From: Lachnospiraceae bacterium | GTDB taxonomy: Bacteria > Bacillota > Clostridia > Lachnospirales > Lachnospiraceae | Direction of reading: 5' to 3' | Length of the DNA: 64,000 nt | Assembly (NCBI GenBank): GCA_910576335.1 | Contig: CAJTIU010000026.1 | Location: forward strand, 1 to 64,000 | Shown: one piece after another, positions 53,340 through 61,254 of the stretch | Layout of the letters: every line of letters begins with the position of its first letter | Numbering within the stretch: the first letter of the stretch is position 1 | Made by a program: the position numbers and the translations under genes | The notes under the pieces: generated by a model | Seen by the model: the letters and a program-made list of their open reading frames with translations, nothing else | What the model was told of the DNA's origin: nothing | The model's database searches: none

Positions 53340-53651
53340 TTATATAAATTTTACAGCGGTTCCATATGCCATAATCTCGGCGGCGCCCTGCATTACCTGG
53401 CTGGATGAGTAGCGGATATTAACCACTGCGTCTGCACCCATGGCAGCGGCATCGTCAGACATCCGCTTTGTGGCAACAGCCCTTGCCTCGTTCATCATCT
53501 CTGTATAAGAGGTAAGCTCACCGCCCACGAGTGTGCGGAAGCTGTTCATAATATCCTTCCCTACATGTACAGATTGAATCATCGTCCCTCTCACAAGACC
53601 AATCATTTCGAAATTCTTCCCGGGGATATAATCAGTGTTTACTAAGATCAT
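53340..53651 (-). CDS. YbjQ/UPF0145 family protein
   Basis: The 103-residue protein reads MILVNTDYIPGKNFEMIGLV, then GLVRGTMIQSVHVGKDIMNS and GADAVVNIRYSSSQVMQGAA, the full pattern of the YbjQ (DUF74) family of pentameric small proteins. The function is unclear; a heavy-metal-binding role has been proposed from structure. AAGGAGGTTACTACG precedes the ATG on the minus strand. Confidence 0.9.
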   Translation of the reverse strand: MILVNTDYIPGKNFEMIGLVRGTMIQSVHVGKDIMNSFRTLVGGELTSYTEMMNEARAVATKRMSDDAAAMGADAVVNIRYSSSQVMQGAAEIMAYGTAVKFI

Positions 53652-53739
53652 CGTAGTAACCTCCTTGCAAAATTGTATAATTGTACTATTTAACTAATAC
53701 AATTATATTACATAGTGCCATAAAATGCAATATTATTTT

Positions 53740-53982
53740 TTGGAAATAACATGTTCTTTCATAAGTTTAAGGAAAGGGGCAAGTAAACAGTTAAATATTC
53801 CCGCAAGAGGAATACATGCATTTAGAAAGACATTTAACTCAAATATGCGTTATAGTGGTGTATCAGAAGTGGTTGCTTCTGCATTGTTAGGGCATTCACC
53901 GCAAATTAACAGGGAATATTACACTTATGATAAAACATCGATACAAGAAAAAAGACATTGTTTCAAAGATACATGCATGTAG
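53740..53982 (+). pseudogene. int: Tyrosine recombinase, C-terminal catalytic remnant beside tRNA-Pro
   Basis: The frame reads KQLNIPARGIHAFRKTFNSN, ASALLGHSPQINREYYTYDK. It has the HxxR, GH and Tyr catalytic residues of the integrase C-terminal domain. The N-terminal and first catalytic Arg regions are missing. It ends 65 bases from the 3' end of the tRNA gene, the usual place for an integrase whose element inserts into a tRNA, so it is likely left over from such an insertion. Confidence 0.75.
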
Positions 53983-54046
53983 TCGAAAAGTAATAAAGTT
54001 ATAATTCTATCTAGACTACTGGAAACGTTTAAATTCAAACAAAAAA

Positions 54047-54121
54047 TCGGGGTGACAGGATTCGAACCTGCGACCTCACGGCCCCCAGCCGTGCGCTCTA
54101 ACCAAACTGAGCCACACCCCG
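54047..54121 (-). tRNA. tRNA-Pro (GGG anticodon)
   Basis: On the minus strand the acceptor arm CGGGGTG pairs with CACCCCG, with discriminator A. The D-arm is GGCTCAGTTTGGTTAGAGC, the anticodon stem CACGG / CCGTG encloses loop CTGGGGG with anticodon GGG, and the T-arm has GGTTCGAATCC. CCA is not encoded. It folds fully and appears functional. Confidence 0.95.
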
Positions 54122-54352
54122 ATGTATCTATTCTATCGAATTACGTCGAATAATTCAAGTGTTTTTTTAATTCTTTTTATATTTTTTTTACAAGCAATTG
54201 GGAAAAACCGCCCGTGTACTTTTTGAGAGCGTCCGCCAGGTATATTTGAAACCGGCAAACCCCATAGATTTGTTTATAGGCCATGTAAAGCATCGGTGTA
54301 CAAGGGGTACAAACGAGATAAAATAGAAATGAGGGTTGATAGAGTGGAAGTA
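54122..54352. other. Junction between tRNA and mobile element
   Basis: No intact gene is present. A minus-strand tail reading QIYLADALKKYTGGFSQLLV to a stop at 54177 may be the end of a host gene interrupted by the element. GTACAAGGGGTAC (54298-54310) is a small inverted repeat that could be near the recombinase crossover site. The element's left end should be in this interval. Confidence 0.4.
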
Positions 54353-55861
54353 TCAGATTTTCCACTCTATCTGAACACGGTCGCTGGTCGCTCTGATTGT
54401 CAAAATCAGAATGTCAGCGGCTTTTCTTTTGTCGTCGAAATCAATGCTGTTCCAGTTATCAAGATAATACGACAGCTTCTTGATCTGCTGGGGCGATATG
54501 GTTTCAACGCTCAACTCGGCGATTGCCTTTGAAATGGTCTGGCGGCGGGTGTCCAGTTCTTCGATTTTCTTGTTGGCGTAGGCAAGCAAGGTCGCATTGG
54601 CTCCGGTCAGCGTGTCCAGCAGCTTTTCAATTTCTGCCTCCACCTGTGCCAGCTCCACTTGATAGGCCGTCAACTTCGGATTGGCTTTTTCCTCTTTGCC
54701 GTGGAGAAATTGGAAGTCTTTGAACTTCTCCTGCATAGCCATGAAAATAAACTGTTCAAATTCGTCCTTGTGGATTTTCCCGCAGCCCGGGCAGCCCTTG
54801 TTTTCCGTCCGTTTGGTACAGCGGAAATATCCGGCTCCATTCGGTACACGGGTCGCTTTCAAAGCATATCCGCAATGCCCGCATTTGATTTTTCCCGCAA
54901 GCCATGTGTTCTTTGGTTTCCGGCCCTGCTGGAAGGTCGTATTGGTCATTAGTTTTTTTCTGCATTTCAGCCATACATCCGAAGGAATAAGGGCTTCATG
55001 GGGAGCAATCACAAGTATCTGGTCTTTCAGGCACCTGTCCTTGTCCTCCTTCACATCCCGGCCCTGATAGAGATAGCAGCCGTTTGTTCCGGCAAAATCG
55101 GCGGCATCGTTGACGATGGCCGCGCCCTGGCTCTTGAAAAACTCGTACAGCTCCAAGTCGGCCTGTGCGTAAACGGGGTTCCGCAAAAGCTGGGAAAGAA
55201 ATGTACGGAACATGGACTTGCCATAAATTTTAATGCCCTGTTCCTCAAAGTACCGGGTAATATCTCCGAAAGAGGTTTCCGGCTCTGCGTACATCTCAAA
55301 CATCAGCCGTACATGGTCAGCGGCTACGGGATCGGCAACCATTTTCTTTGTGCGGATACCCTCTACCACCGTAGGCTCCAACTGGTAGCCATAGGGGGCT
55401 TGCCCGCTCATGTGGAAGCCTTTCAGACACCGGGAATAGTAGGCGTCTGTGACGCGCTTCTGGATTGTCTCGCGTTCAAGCTGGGCGAATACAATGCAGA
55501 TATTCAGCATGGCCCGTCCCATCGGGGTCGAAGTGTCGAACTTCTCCGTAGACGATACAAATTCCACATCGTACTCTTGAAACAGCTCCATCATGTTTGC
55601 AAAGTCCAGAATGGAGCGGCTGATCCGGTCCAGCTTGTACACGATAACGCGCCGTACTTTACCTTTGCGGATCTCGCCCAGCAGCTTTTGAAACTCCGGC
55701 CTGTCCGTGTTCTTGCCGGAATAGCCTTTGTCTTTGAATATCCGGCAGTTCCCACCTTTCAGCTCATACTTGCAAAAATCAATCTGGCTTTCAATGCTGA
55801 TACTGTCCTTGCGGTCTACTGATTGTCTGGCGTAAATGCAATCTTCTCTGATAAATTCCAT
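54353..55861 (-). CDS. Large serine recombinase
   Basis: The 502-residue protein has the resolvase catalytic domain at the N-terminus: YARQS with Ser14 as nucleophile, then KDKGYSGKNTDRPEFQKLL and YKLDRISRSILDF. A Recombinase domain follows (about 160-280), then a zinc ribbon (CGHCGYALKA, CTKRTENKGCPGC) and a coiled-coil tail. This design matches TnpX/Tn4451-type and ICE integrases that excise and insert elements. ATG 55861 follows AAAGGAGCCC. It lies at the left end of the element that fills the rest of the window. Confidence 0.93.
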   Translation of the reverse strand: MEFIREDCIYARQSVDRKDSISIESQIDFCKYELKGGNCRIFKDKGYSGKNTDRPEFQKLLGEIRKGKVRRVIVYKLDRISRSILDFANMMELFQEYDVEFVSSTEKFDTSTPMGRAMLNICIVFAQLERETIQKRVTDAYYSRCLKGFHMSGQAPYGYQLEPTVVEGIRTKKMVADPVAADHVRLMFEMYAEPETSFGDITRYFEEQGIKIYGKSMFRTFLSQLLRNPVYAQADLELYEFFKSQGAAIVNDAADFAGTNGCYLYQGRDVKEDKDRCLKDQILVIAPHEALIPSDVWLKCRKKLMTNTTFQQGRKPKNTWLAGKIKCGHCGYALKATRVPNGAGYFRCTKRTENKGCPGCGKIHKDEFEQFIFMAMQEKFKDFQFLHGKEEKANPKLTAYQVELAQVEAEIEKLLDTLTGANATLLAYANKKIEELDTRRQTISKAIAELSVETISPQQIKKLSYYLDNWNSIDFDDKRKAADILILTIRATSDRVQIEWKI

Positions 55862-55950
55862 ATTGGGCTCCTTTCCCTGTTGGAATGGAGCTACCAACCT
55901 TACAAGTATATTATACTATCAGCAGCCCCGGACAACAATGTTGCGAATGA

Positions 55951-56127
55951 TTAGTGAAAGCTGTCTCCGTATTTACTGAACACTTCATACAAACGCTGTT
56001 CAATCTCTTTTCTGCGCTGTTCCTTCTCCTTCGGAGGGAGAACCGGCGTGAGATTTTCCAGCACAATGGTTTTCCCTTGAAATGCGACAGACTTTGTTTC
56101 TCGTTCATAGGTGACAGTTTGTGCCAT
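55951..56127 (-). CDS. Small conserved element protein
   Basis: The 58-residue protein reads MAQTVTYERETKSVAFQGKT, then LPPKEKEQRRKEIEQRLYEV, with GGAGGTTTCCA before the ATG at 56127. It is charged and probably cytoplasmic. Similar short proteins precede serine recombinase genes on gut Clostridia elements; no function is assigned. A role as a recombination directionality or accessory factor is only a possibility suggested by position. Confidence 0.65.
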   Translation of the reverse strand: MAQTVTYERETKSVAFQGKTIVLENLTPVLPPKEKEQRRKEIEQRLYEVFSKYGDSFH

Positions 56128-56235
56128 TGGAAACCTCCTTTTCAAAGCGTGTGTATATGCCAGCCTTTCCCTCTTGTCCTGTGGGGAAATATCAAAGGGC
56201 GGCCCCCGCAGGTGCCGCCCTTTGAGCTTCCTCCA

Positions 56236-56258
56236 CTTCGGGTCCATGTGGCCCGAGG
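56236..56258. repeat. Element palindrome, copy 1
   Basis: CTTCGGGTCCATGTGGCCCG then AGG. It abuts the stop codon of the next minus-strand gene (56259). Other copies are at 56898, 57469 and 63607. Confidence 0.75.
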
Positions 56259-56462
56259 TCAGTAGGAACTGGAATAAAACTTTTCTTTGGCATCCTGCAC
56301 GCTGTTGAGGTCAAAGACTTCATAGAGCTGCCCCACAACGCGCCGTATGTCCTTCTTTGAAAAGCCGCAGTCCTCCATAGCCATAATGACATATCCCCGG
56401 CAAGCGTCATTGCTCCATTCATCCTGTTCCATGCCGGGCATCATTCCAACTGTCTTTTCCAT
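56259..56462 (-). CDS. Small acidic element protein
   Basis: The 67-residue protein reads MEKTVGMMPGMEQDEWSNDA, then MAMEDCGFSKKDIRRVVGQL and YEVFDLNSVQDAKEKFY, with AAAAGGAGC before ATG 56462. It is probably helical. I do not recognise a named family. It is positioned with the 58-residue gene between recombinase and sigma-like gene, as in related elements. Confidence 0.6.
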   Translation of the reverse strand: MEKTVGMMPGMEQDEWSNDACRGYVIMAMEDCGFSKKDIRRVVGQLYEVFDLNSVQDAKEKFYSSSY

Positions 56463-56970
56463 AAAAGCTCCTTTTGAGAAAAGGGAGGGAAGCCCGCCGG
56501 AATAGGTCAGCCTGTCATCAGACAACGGAGCCGGAGGGCTCCCCTCTATATTGGTTTCCTTTACAGACACACCGGACGGGCATAGGCTCTTTGCCCCATA
56601 GTATTTCAACTCTCTCCATTCTGATGGCAAGGCGTCCTCATTGCCTGCGACGGCTCACGGCTTGCAAGACCGCTTCAACGCTCGGACTGTGACTAAACGC
56701 AAGTATCCGGGTTATGTGCCTGTTCCGGTAGAGCCAGCCTTGCCCCACCTATGGCATGAGCCTGATCGCTCGCCCTGCTTTATAAAGACTGTATTCTTCA
56801 AAACAGAGGTCATGGCGGGCCTGTCACACGGCACATTTCCCTTCGTATCCGGGTGCCTTTTTATTCAATTTTCAATCTGCATGAGGACTTGTCTGAACCT
56901 CGGGCCACCGTGACCCGAAGTTTTTTGTCTCTCATAAGCCATTTCATTTTTTGGCCTAAATCGGTACACC
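56463..56970. other. 508-base interval without a supported gene
   Basis: No frame here looks like a protein on either strand. It holds palindrome copy 2 (56898-56920). Several short GC-rich inverted segments suggest structured RNA or an element-specific DNA site such as an origin of transfer, which I cannot confirm. Confidence 0.4.
56898..56920. repeat. Element palindrome, copy 2
   Basis: CCTCGGGCCACCGTGACCCG then AAG, followed by TTTTTTGTCTCT. With the T-run it could terminate plus-strand transcripts. It sits 50 bases past the sigma-like gene's stop. Confidence 0.75.
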
Positions 56971-57393
56971 TCACAGAAAGTTTTTCAAAAATTTTTCCAA
57001 GTTCCGCAAGCCGCGTTCAATCGCTACACGCACAACCTTTTCATCTACGCCCTCGGCTCTCGCAATCGCTCTCTTACTCATGCCAAGAATAAAGTGTGCG
57101 TAGATGCGTTTTGCCTGTTTGTCCGGCAGGCTGCTGATTGCGGCATGGAGCTCCTGCATGGTCACTTTCTGTTCGTACAGCTCATGGGGCGAAAGGGCAA
57201 CAAAAACAGCCTCATGCTCCAGCCCATCATCCCGATCAAGGGAGTAATAGGCTTTGTGGCGATATGTCCGCAGACGATAGGCCGCCTCCTTACGGTCAAA
57301 CTCTTTGAACATATCGGCAATTTCCTCCGACACCTCCATGAAACAATCTGATGTATAGAATGGGTAATAGTCCCGCAAATTGATGATAGCCAT
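56971..57393 (-). CDS. Sigma-70 region 4-like protein of the mobile element
   Basis: The 140-residue protein begins MAIINLRDYYPFYTSDCFME. Its C-terminal half has the sigma region 4 helix-turn-helix ISSLPDKQAKRIYAHFILGM then SKRAIARAEGVDEKVVRVAI. Proteins of this type on conjugative elements of Firmicutes are small sigma-like regulators. GGAGGTAAGTAT precedes the ATG at 57393. It probably controls element genes. The target promoter is unknown. Confidence 0.8.
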   Translation of the reverse strand: MAIINLRDYYPFYTSDCFMEVSEEIADMFKEFDRKEAAYRLRTYRHKAYYSLDRDDGLEHEAVFVALSPHELYEQKVTMQELHAAISSLPDKQAKRIYAHFILGMSKRAIARAEGVDEKVVRVAIERGLRNLEKFLKNFL

Positions 57394-57468
57394 ATACTTA
57401 CCTCCATTTCGGTTGTGGGTTGATGAGTGACCGAAACGAAGGCGGCGGGGAACGACACCGAGGAATGA

Positions 57469-57491
57469 CCTCGGGCCAACATGACCCGAAG
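57469..57491. repeat. Element palindrome, copy 3
   Basis: CCTCGGGCCAACATGACCCG then AAG, upstream of the sigma-like gene on the minus strand. Confidence 0.75.
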
Positions 57492-57796
57492 CCGTCCCAT
57501 GAGAACGCAAAAGCGCCCGGGCGGCATGAAGCCACACGGACGCATGAAATAACATAATAGTTAAGGTTCCAAAAAATTTCATATACATAGCCGGAATAAC
57601 CCGAAGGTGGAGCTATGCTTTTTTTAACTGGTGCAGATCATGGGGACTGCGAAAGAGTAAAATAGACACGGCGGCATCCTCCTAATTGCCGCCGGGAAAT
57701 TGCATAATAAAAGGGTCGTCGTTAGGTTCTCAGACAAAAGGAAGCGGCGGCTCTGTTTTCAAAGCCGCCGCACGATAGAATGGGCATATCAATATG

Positions 57797-57840
57797 GCTG
57801 CTGTACGACGGCTTTTTTTCTTTTGCCGTCGTCCGGCAGC
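57797..57840 (-). terminator. Terminator of the regulator/ABC cassette
   Basis: ACGACGGC (57805) pairs with GCCGTCGT (57825) around a T/C-rich loop, with an outer pair GCTGC / GCAGC. It starts three bases beyond the permease stop on the minus strand; the second stem at 57744-57771 follows it. Confidence 0.6.
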
Positions 57841-57842
57841 AA

Positions 57843-58598
57843 TTAGTTTTCAATTTTTTTCTTATGGGAAAAGACTATCAATCCAATCAGAAACATCACG
57901 ATAAGGCAAAGTACAATGCTGATACATCCGCCGATGGTAGCCGGTACAGGGGCTTCATAGTAAGTAGATTTATCCGAGAAAAACATGGACACACGGTATG
58001 CGAAGCTGCCCGGAATGACAAAGCCTCTTTCTGAACCGATGAACAGGCAGGATGCAAAACCATATATAACCCCTACTACGCTTGTCACAATAATATTGCG
58101 GCTTAGATTGATAACGATTGCTCCCAGACAAGTAGTTATCAAAACAATAACACAGGCTTCCATTCCAAACCCGATTGCCAGATTTACAAACAGGGAAATA
58201 TCTCCTGTCATTTTGCCTGCTCCATTGAGTATCGCTACAAGCAGGCCGAATGAGATAAACAGAACCGCCGCAAATCCAATGCCGATAAAGATGCTGACTA
58301 CGACTTTTGATAGGAATAGCTTCTTTTTTGAAAAGCCGTATGTAATCCAGTTGATGTAAGTCTTATTCTTGTACTCTTGATAAAACAATGAACCAATCAG
58401 AATAAAGATTACCATAGGGAAAAACATGGAAAACTGGTTGTTCATAAAAAAGAACAAGTCATCCAGCGCTTGTGTGCTATCGTTGAAAATTGCGCCTGCG
58501 CCGCCGGTGATGATGGGAAGAAGCGACAATAACAGGAGAAACACCATAAACCATTCCCGCTTCAACTTGGAAAACTCATTTTTAATCAACATTCCCAT
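57843..58598 (-). CDS. ABC-2 type permease (lantibiotic-immunity-like)
   Basis: The 251-residue membrane protein has six helices. An amphipathic N-terminus (MGMLIKNEFSKLKREWFMVF) is followed by helices near 17-35, 60-78, 105-130, 140-165, 170-190 and 220-243. The layout fits LanE/LanG and BcrB-type permeases. Its start overlaps the ATPase stop by one base. Together they would form an exporter that removes peptide antibiotics from the membrane or a related two-gene ABC-2 pump. Confidence 0.85.
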   Translation of the reverse strand: MGMLIKNEFSKLKREWFMVFLLLLSLLPIITGGAGAIFNDSTQALDDLFFFMNNQFSMFFPMVIFILIGSLFYQEYKNKTYINWITYGFSKKKLFLSKVVVSIFIGIGFAAVLFISFGLLVAILNGAGKMTGDISLFVNLAIGFGMEACVIVLITTCLGAIVINLSRNIIVTSVVGVIYGFASCLFIGSERGFVIPGSFAYRVSMFFSDKSTYYEAPVPATIGGCISIVLCLIVMFLIGLIVFSHKKKIEN

Positions 58599-59287
58599 TA
58601 TGCTTCCTCCCTCTGGCCGGAAGTCATAATATCCTCATACAGCGCTTCCAGTTCTTTTTCGTTAAAGTCGTTTTCTATAATCTTAATGATTTTTCCGCCA
58701 CGAATGAAAATAAGAACATCCGTTATGGCGGCGATCTCCGTCAGATTATGGCTTGATACCAAAATACAGTGTTGGGGAGATTTTAAGCGTTCTTTCAGGA
58801 GCAGCCGAATTTCCTTTATCCCCATCGGATCAAGGCCGTTGGTGGGTTCGTCCAGCAGCAAATATTGAACATTGCCTAAAAACGCGCGGGCAATTCCCAG
58901 CCGTTGGCGCATCCCCAAAGAAAGTTGAGAGAACAGCTTTTTCCGGGCGTCCAGCAGATTGACTTGCGTGAGCGCCGCTTCAATATTGGGCTGTTTCAAA
59001 CCTAAATACTGTGCGTGGAGCTTCAAATTTTCCTCTACGGTGAGCCGTGGGTAAAAAGCTGGGTATTCAATCAAACTTCCAAAGCACCTGCTGGAAACGG
59101 GCTGCCCATCCGAAAGGATTTCTCCTGAAAAAGCGGTCAGGCCCAGCATGGACTTGAACAGCGTTGTTTTACCGGCCCCGTTCGGCCCCAAAATGCCATA
59201 GATTTTTCCTTGCTCTAAAGTAAGATTGATGTTGGACAGCAAGGCGACATTTCCAACATTCAGATTTACATTTTTGATTTGCAGCAT
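58598..59287 (-). CDS. ABC transporter ATPase (BcrA/LanF-like)
   Basis: The 229-residue ATPase has Walker A LGPNGAGKTT, Q-loop SLIEYPAFYP, signature LSLGMRQRLGIARAF, Walker B LLLDEPTNGLDP and H-loop VSSHN, all catalytically complete. The E-loop-like GSLIEYP replaces the standard Q, as is usual for lantibiotic immunity LanF proteins. ACGGAGGTATTTC precedes the start. It pairs with the permease that follows. Confidence 0.93.
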   Translation of the reverse strand: MLQIKNVNLNVGNVALLSNINLTLEQGKIYGILGPNGAGKTTLFKSMLGLTAFSGEILSDGQPVSSRCFGSLIEYPAFYPRLTVEENLKLHAQYLGLKQPNIEAALTQVNLLDARKKLFSQLSLGMRQRLGIARAFLGNVQYLLLDEPTNGLDPMGIKEIRLLLKERLKSPQHCILVSSHNLTEIAAITDVLIFIRGGKIIKIIENDFNEKELEALYEDIMTSGQREEA

Positions 59288-59299
59288 GAAATACCTCCG

Positions 59300-59473
59300 T
59301 TATTGAAAAAAGATGAAAAGCAAAAAGGCCACAGCATAAATCAAAAATGAAATCCCGATAGGTTTTGACTTCTGTTTTAACCCTTTTAGACCATCGCTCA
59401 ATATGCCGTTCAGGGCAATGAGCAGACACACCGCCAAAGCGATGATAGAAACCACTAAAGCTACTTTAACCAT
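59300..59473 (-). CDS. 57-residue two-helix membrane protein
   Basis: AGGAGG precedes ATG 59473. The product is MVKVALVVSIIALAVCLLIA, a short polar loop LSDGLKGLKQKSKP, then ISFLIYAVAFLLFIFFQ and TAA. Two membrane helices form a hairpin. It ends 13 bases before the ATPase start on the same strand, so it belongs to this operon. I recognise no family. It may be a small subunit or regulator of the transporter, or of the kinase encoded just upstream. Confidence 0.75.
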   Translation of the reverse strand: MVKVALVVSIIALAVCLLIALNGILSDGLKGLKQKSKPIGISFLIYAVAFLLFIFFQ

Positions 59474-59579
59474 TGTTTATACCTCCTATGGCTCATACTG
59501 TACCAAAGAGGTTTAGGAATTGTTTATGAAAAGTCTAAGGAAAGTCTAAGGATAAAAAAAGAGCTGCCGAAGCAGCCCT

Positions 59580-60482
59580 TTATGGACCAACAATAGGAAA
59601 TACGATTTGAATTGTAAAGATACCATTTTGCAGAGAGGCCGAAATTTTTCCATCCATACGGGTCACAAGTCTTTGAGCAATCGCCAGCCCCAGCCCTGTT
59701 GTCTTTTTTGTCCGCGATTGATCGGTCGTGTAAAAACGGTCAAACAAATGAGGAACATCCTCCTGTTGAATACTATTTGAGGCATTTTCAATGGTTATCA
59801 CAGTTTGGGACTTCTCTAAAGCTGCGATAATCTGATAATTTCCTTCCCCGTGGGCAAGGGCATTATAGACCACATTTGAAAATATCCGGGTCAATGCATC
59901 TGGATCGCCCCAAATGATAGCCGGTGTACTTGGGATAGCGATATGGGGAATACATTTTTTCTGTTCAAAATCGCCGTAGTAAGAGGCGACAACATCCCGA
60001 AGTACGCTGTGAATATCCGTGTTTCTGCAATTTAGTTTTAGTTCATCGGCTTCAATCCTTGCAAATTCAAAGAGTTGGTCGAGAAGCAGCTTCACAGCAG
60101 AAATTCGCTCTCCCGCTATCGTTACATATTCTTTTTGCTCCCCAGTTAAATCCTGTTCCTGTAAAAGCTGAATATAGCCGTTTGCCGTTGCCAGCGGAGT
60201 TCGCAAGTCATGTGACAGACTTGTAATAGTATCTCGAAATAGGGCATCGCTTCTTTCGATTTCTTGCCCCATGCTGCGATACTTTTTCAGAAGATGATTG
60301 ATACTTGCGGCCAAATCCTGTATCGGGCGATCCGTTTGTTCTACCATGATTTCTGTTTGTGTATCTCGATCAATCAGAAAATCAATTTGCTTTTTGAGTT
60401 CACGGATCAGTTTTCGTTGATAAATCAGTTTGAGCAGCAGGAATAAAGAGAGTGTTGCCAATAACGCACATAACACAAGCAC
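59580..60482 (-). CDS. Sensor histidine kinase (LanK/YtrS-like, intramembrane type)
   Basis: The 300-residue kinase has a single N-terminal membrane helix (3-20) and almost no extracellular domain. The histidine box SLSHDLRTPLATANGY has H91. The ATPase domain has NVVYNALAHGEG, ENASNS and GLGLAIAQRLV. It is separated from its regulator (62213-62911) by two ABC genes, an order seen in lantibiotic-type resistance cassettes. It likely senses through the partner transporter. Confidence 0.9.
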   Translation of the reverse strand: MLVLCALLATLSLFLLLKLIYQRKLIRELKKQIDFLIDRDTQTEIMVEQTDRPIQDLAASINHLLKKYRSMGQEIERSDALFRDTITSLSHDLRTPLATANGYIQLLQEQDLTGEQKEYVTIAGERISAVKLLLDQLFEFARIEADELKLNCRNTDIHSVLRDVVASYYGDFEQKKCIPHIAIPSTPAIIWGDPDALTRIFSNVVYNALAHGEGNYQIIAALEKSQTVITIENASNSIQQEDVPHLFDRFYTTDQSRTKKTTGLGLAIAQRLVTRMDGKISASLQNGIFTIQIVFPIVGP

Positions 60483-60489
60483 GCCACTA

Positions 60490-61254
60490 TCACCGCCTTT
60501 CCAGACTGCGTAAATCCAGCTTTTGAAACAGGGAAAAAGACATGACTGTTGGTAAAAAAAGATATGCGGCTAATGTAATCAAAATAGGCATGAAATCTTC
60601 CGCAAGGGTATTTATCCGCAAACTGTGGGATAGCCCTACAATCCAATATTTGTAGAGCGAATAATCCATGTCCAATGCTGCACTTATCTTTGTGAGATAT
60701 AGATACAAAACTCCCAGCAGAAAAAAAGCGACAACGGTAACGATAATTCGATGCCGCAGCAGGTAACTTATCAGATTGAGAACAGCGGTATAGCCCAAAA
60801 AACAAAGGCATTGGATCAGGAGAAAGGTTCCCATTGCAGGTAGTGAATATTCTATGTCATGCCGGGCTGTCCCCATCATCAGAATAGACAAATACGCAAC
60901 CCCAAAGCATACAAGCAGAAAAAAGAAAACACTAATCCATGCCGCCAGTAGCTTACCGAAGAACACCTGCGCCCTGTTTGCCCCTTTAGAAAGTGCCATG
61001 CTGTATGAGCCGGTATGAAAATCTTCTGTAAAGTATAGGCACAAAAACAATGTGAGTGGAAAGATCAGACTATAATCCGAAAACAGAAACTCCGTAAACG
61101 GAACCAGCGATACAGCGGAAAGCATACCACTTACCGAGTTATGATAAAATGTCAAGGCAAGCGCAAAGACAAAAAACGCAGCCAATGCAAGGCATCCAAA
61201 AAACAGGCGACTTTTGCGGATGCGAAACAACTCACTTTGCATAGTCTGGATCAT
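60490..61254 (-). CDS. ABC-2 type permease paired with a degenerate ATPase
   Basis: The 254-residue protein has six helices (near 18-40, 57-75, 100-125, 140-165, 172-190, 225-245). ATG 61254 is chosen because AGGAGG is eight bases upstream. It overlaps the ATPase gene upstream by 23 bases, so the two are coupled. The family is the ABC-2 type used in peptide immunity or lipid export. With its partner ATPase apparently catalytically impaired, the complex may act as a sensor rather than a pump. Confidence 0.85.
   Translation of the reverse strand: MIQTMQSELFRIRKSRLFFGCLALAAFFVFALALTFYHNSVSGMLSAVSLVPFTEFLFSDYSLIFPLTLFLCLYFTEDFHTGSYSMALSKGANRAQVFFGKLLAAWISVFFFLLVCFGVAYLSILMMGTARHDIEYSLPAMGTFLLIQCLCFLGYTAVLNLISYLLRHRIIVTVVAFFLLGVLYLYLTKISAALDMDYSLYKYWIVGLSHSLRINTLAEDFMPILITLAAYLFLPTVMSFSLFQKLDLRSLERR

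Larger units (their letters stand above)
57394..57842. other. 449-base interval with hairpins, no gene
   Basis: It holds palindrome copy 3 (57469-57491), a stem GCGGCGGCT / AGCCGCCGC (57744-57771) and the terminator next to the ABC genes. No protein-like frame. Confidence 0.5.

Noticed and set aside
39151-53982. One integrase gene split by a 14 kb insertion
   Set aside because: The two halves do not meet at a common domain boundary and their sequence style differs; core metabolic genes lie between. Two separate relics are more likely, though alignment would settle it.
54998-55822. 274-codon plus-strand frame opposite the serine recombinase
   Set aside because: It is antisense to well-conserved recombinase domains, with no family resemblance and no plausible start signal.
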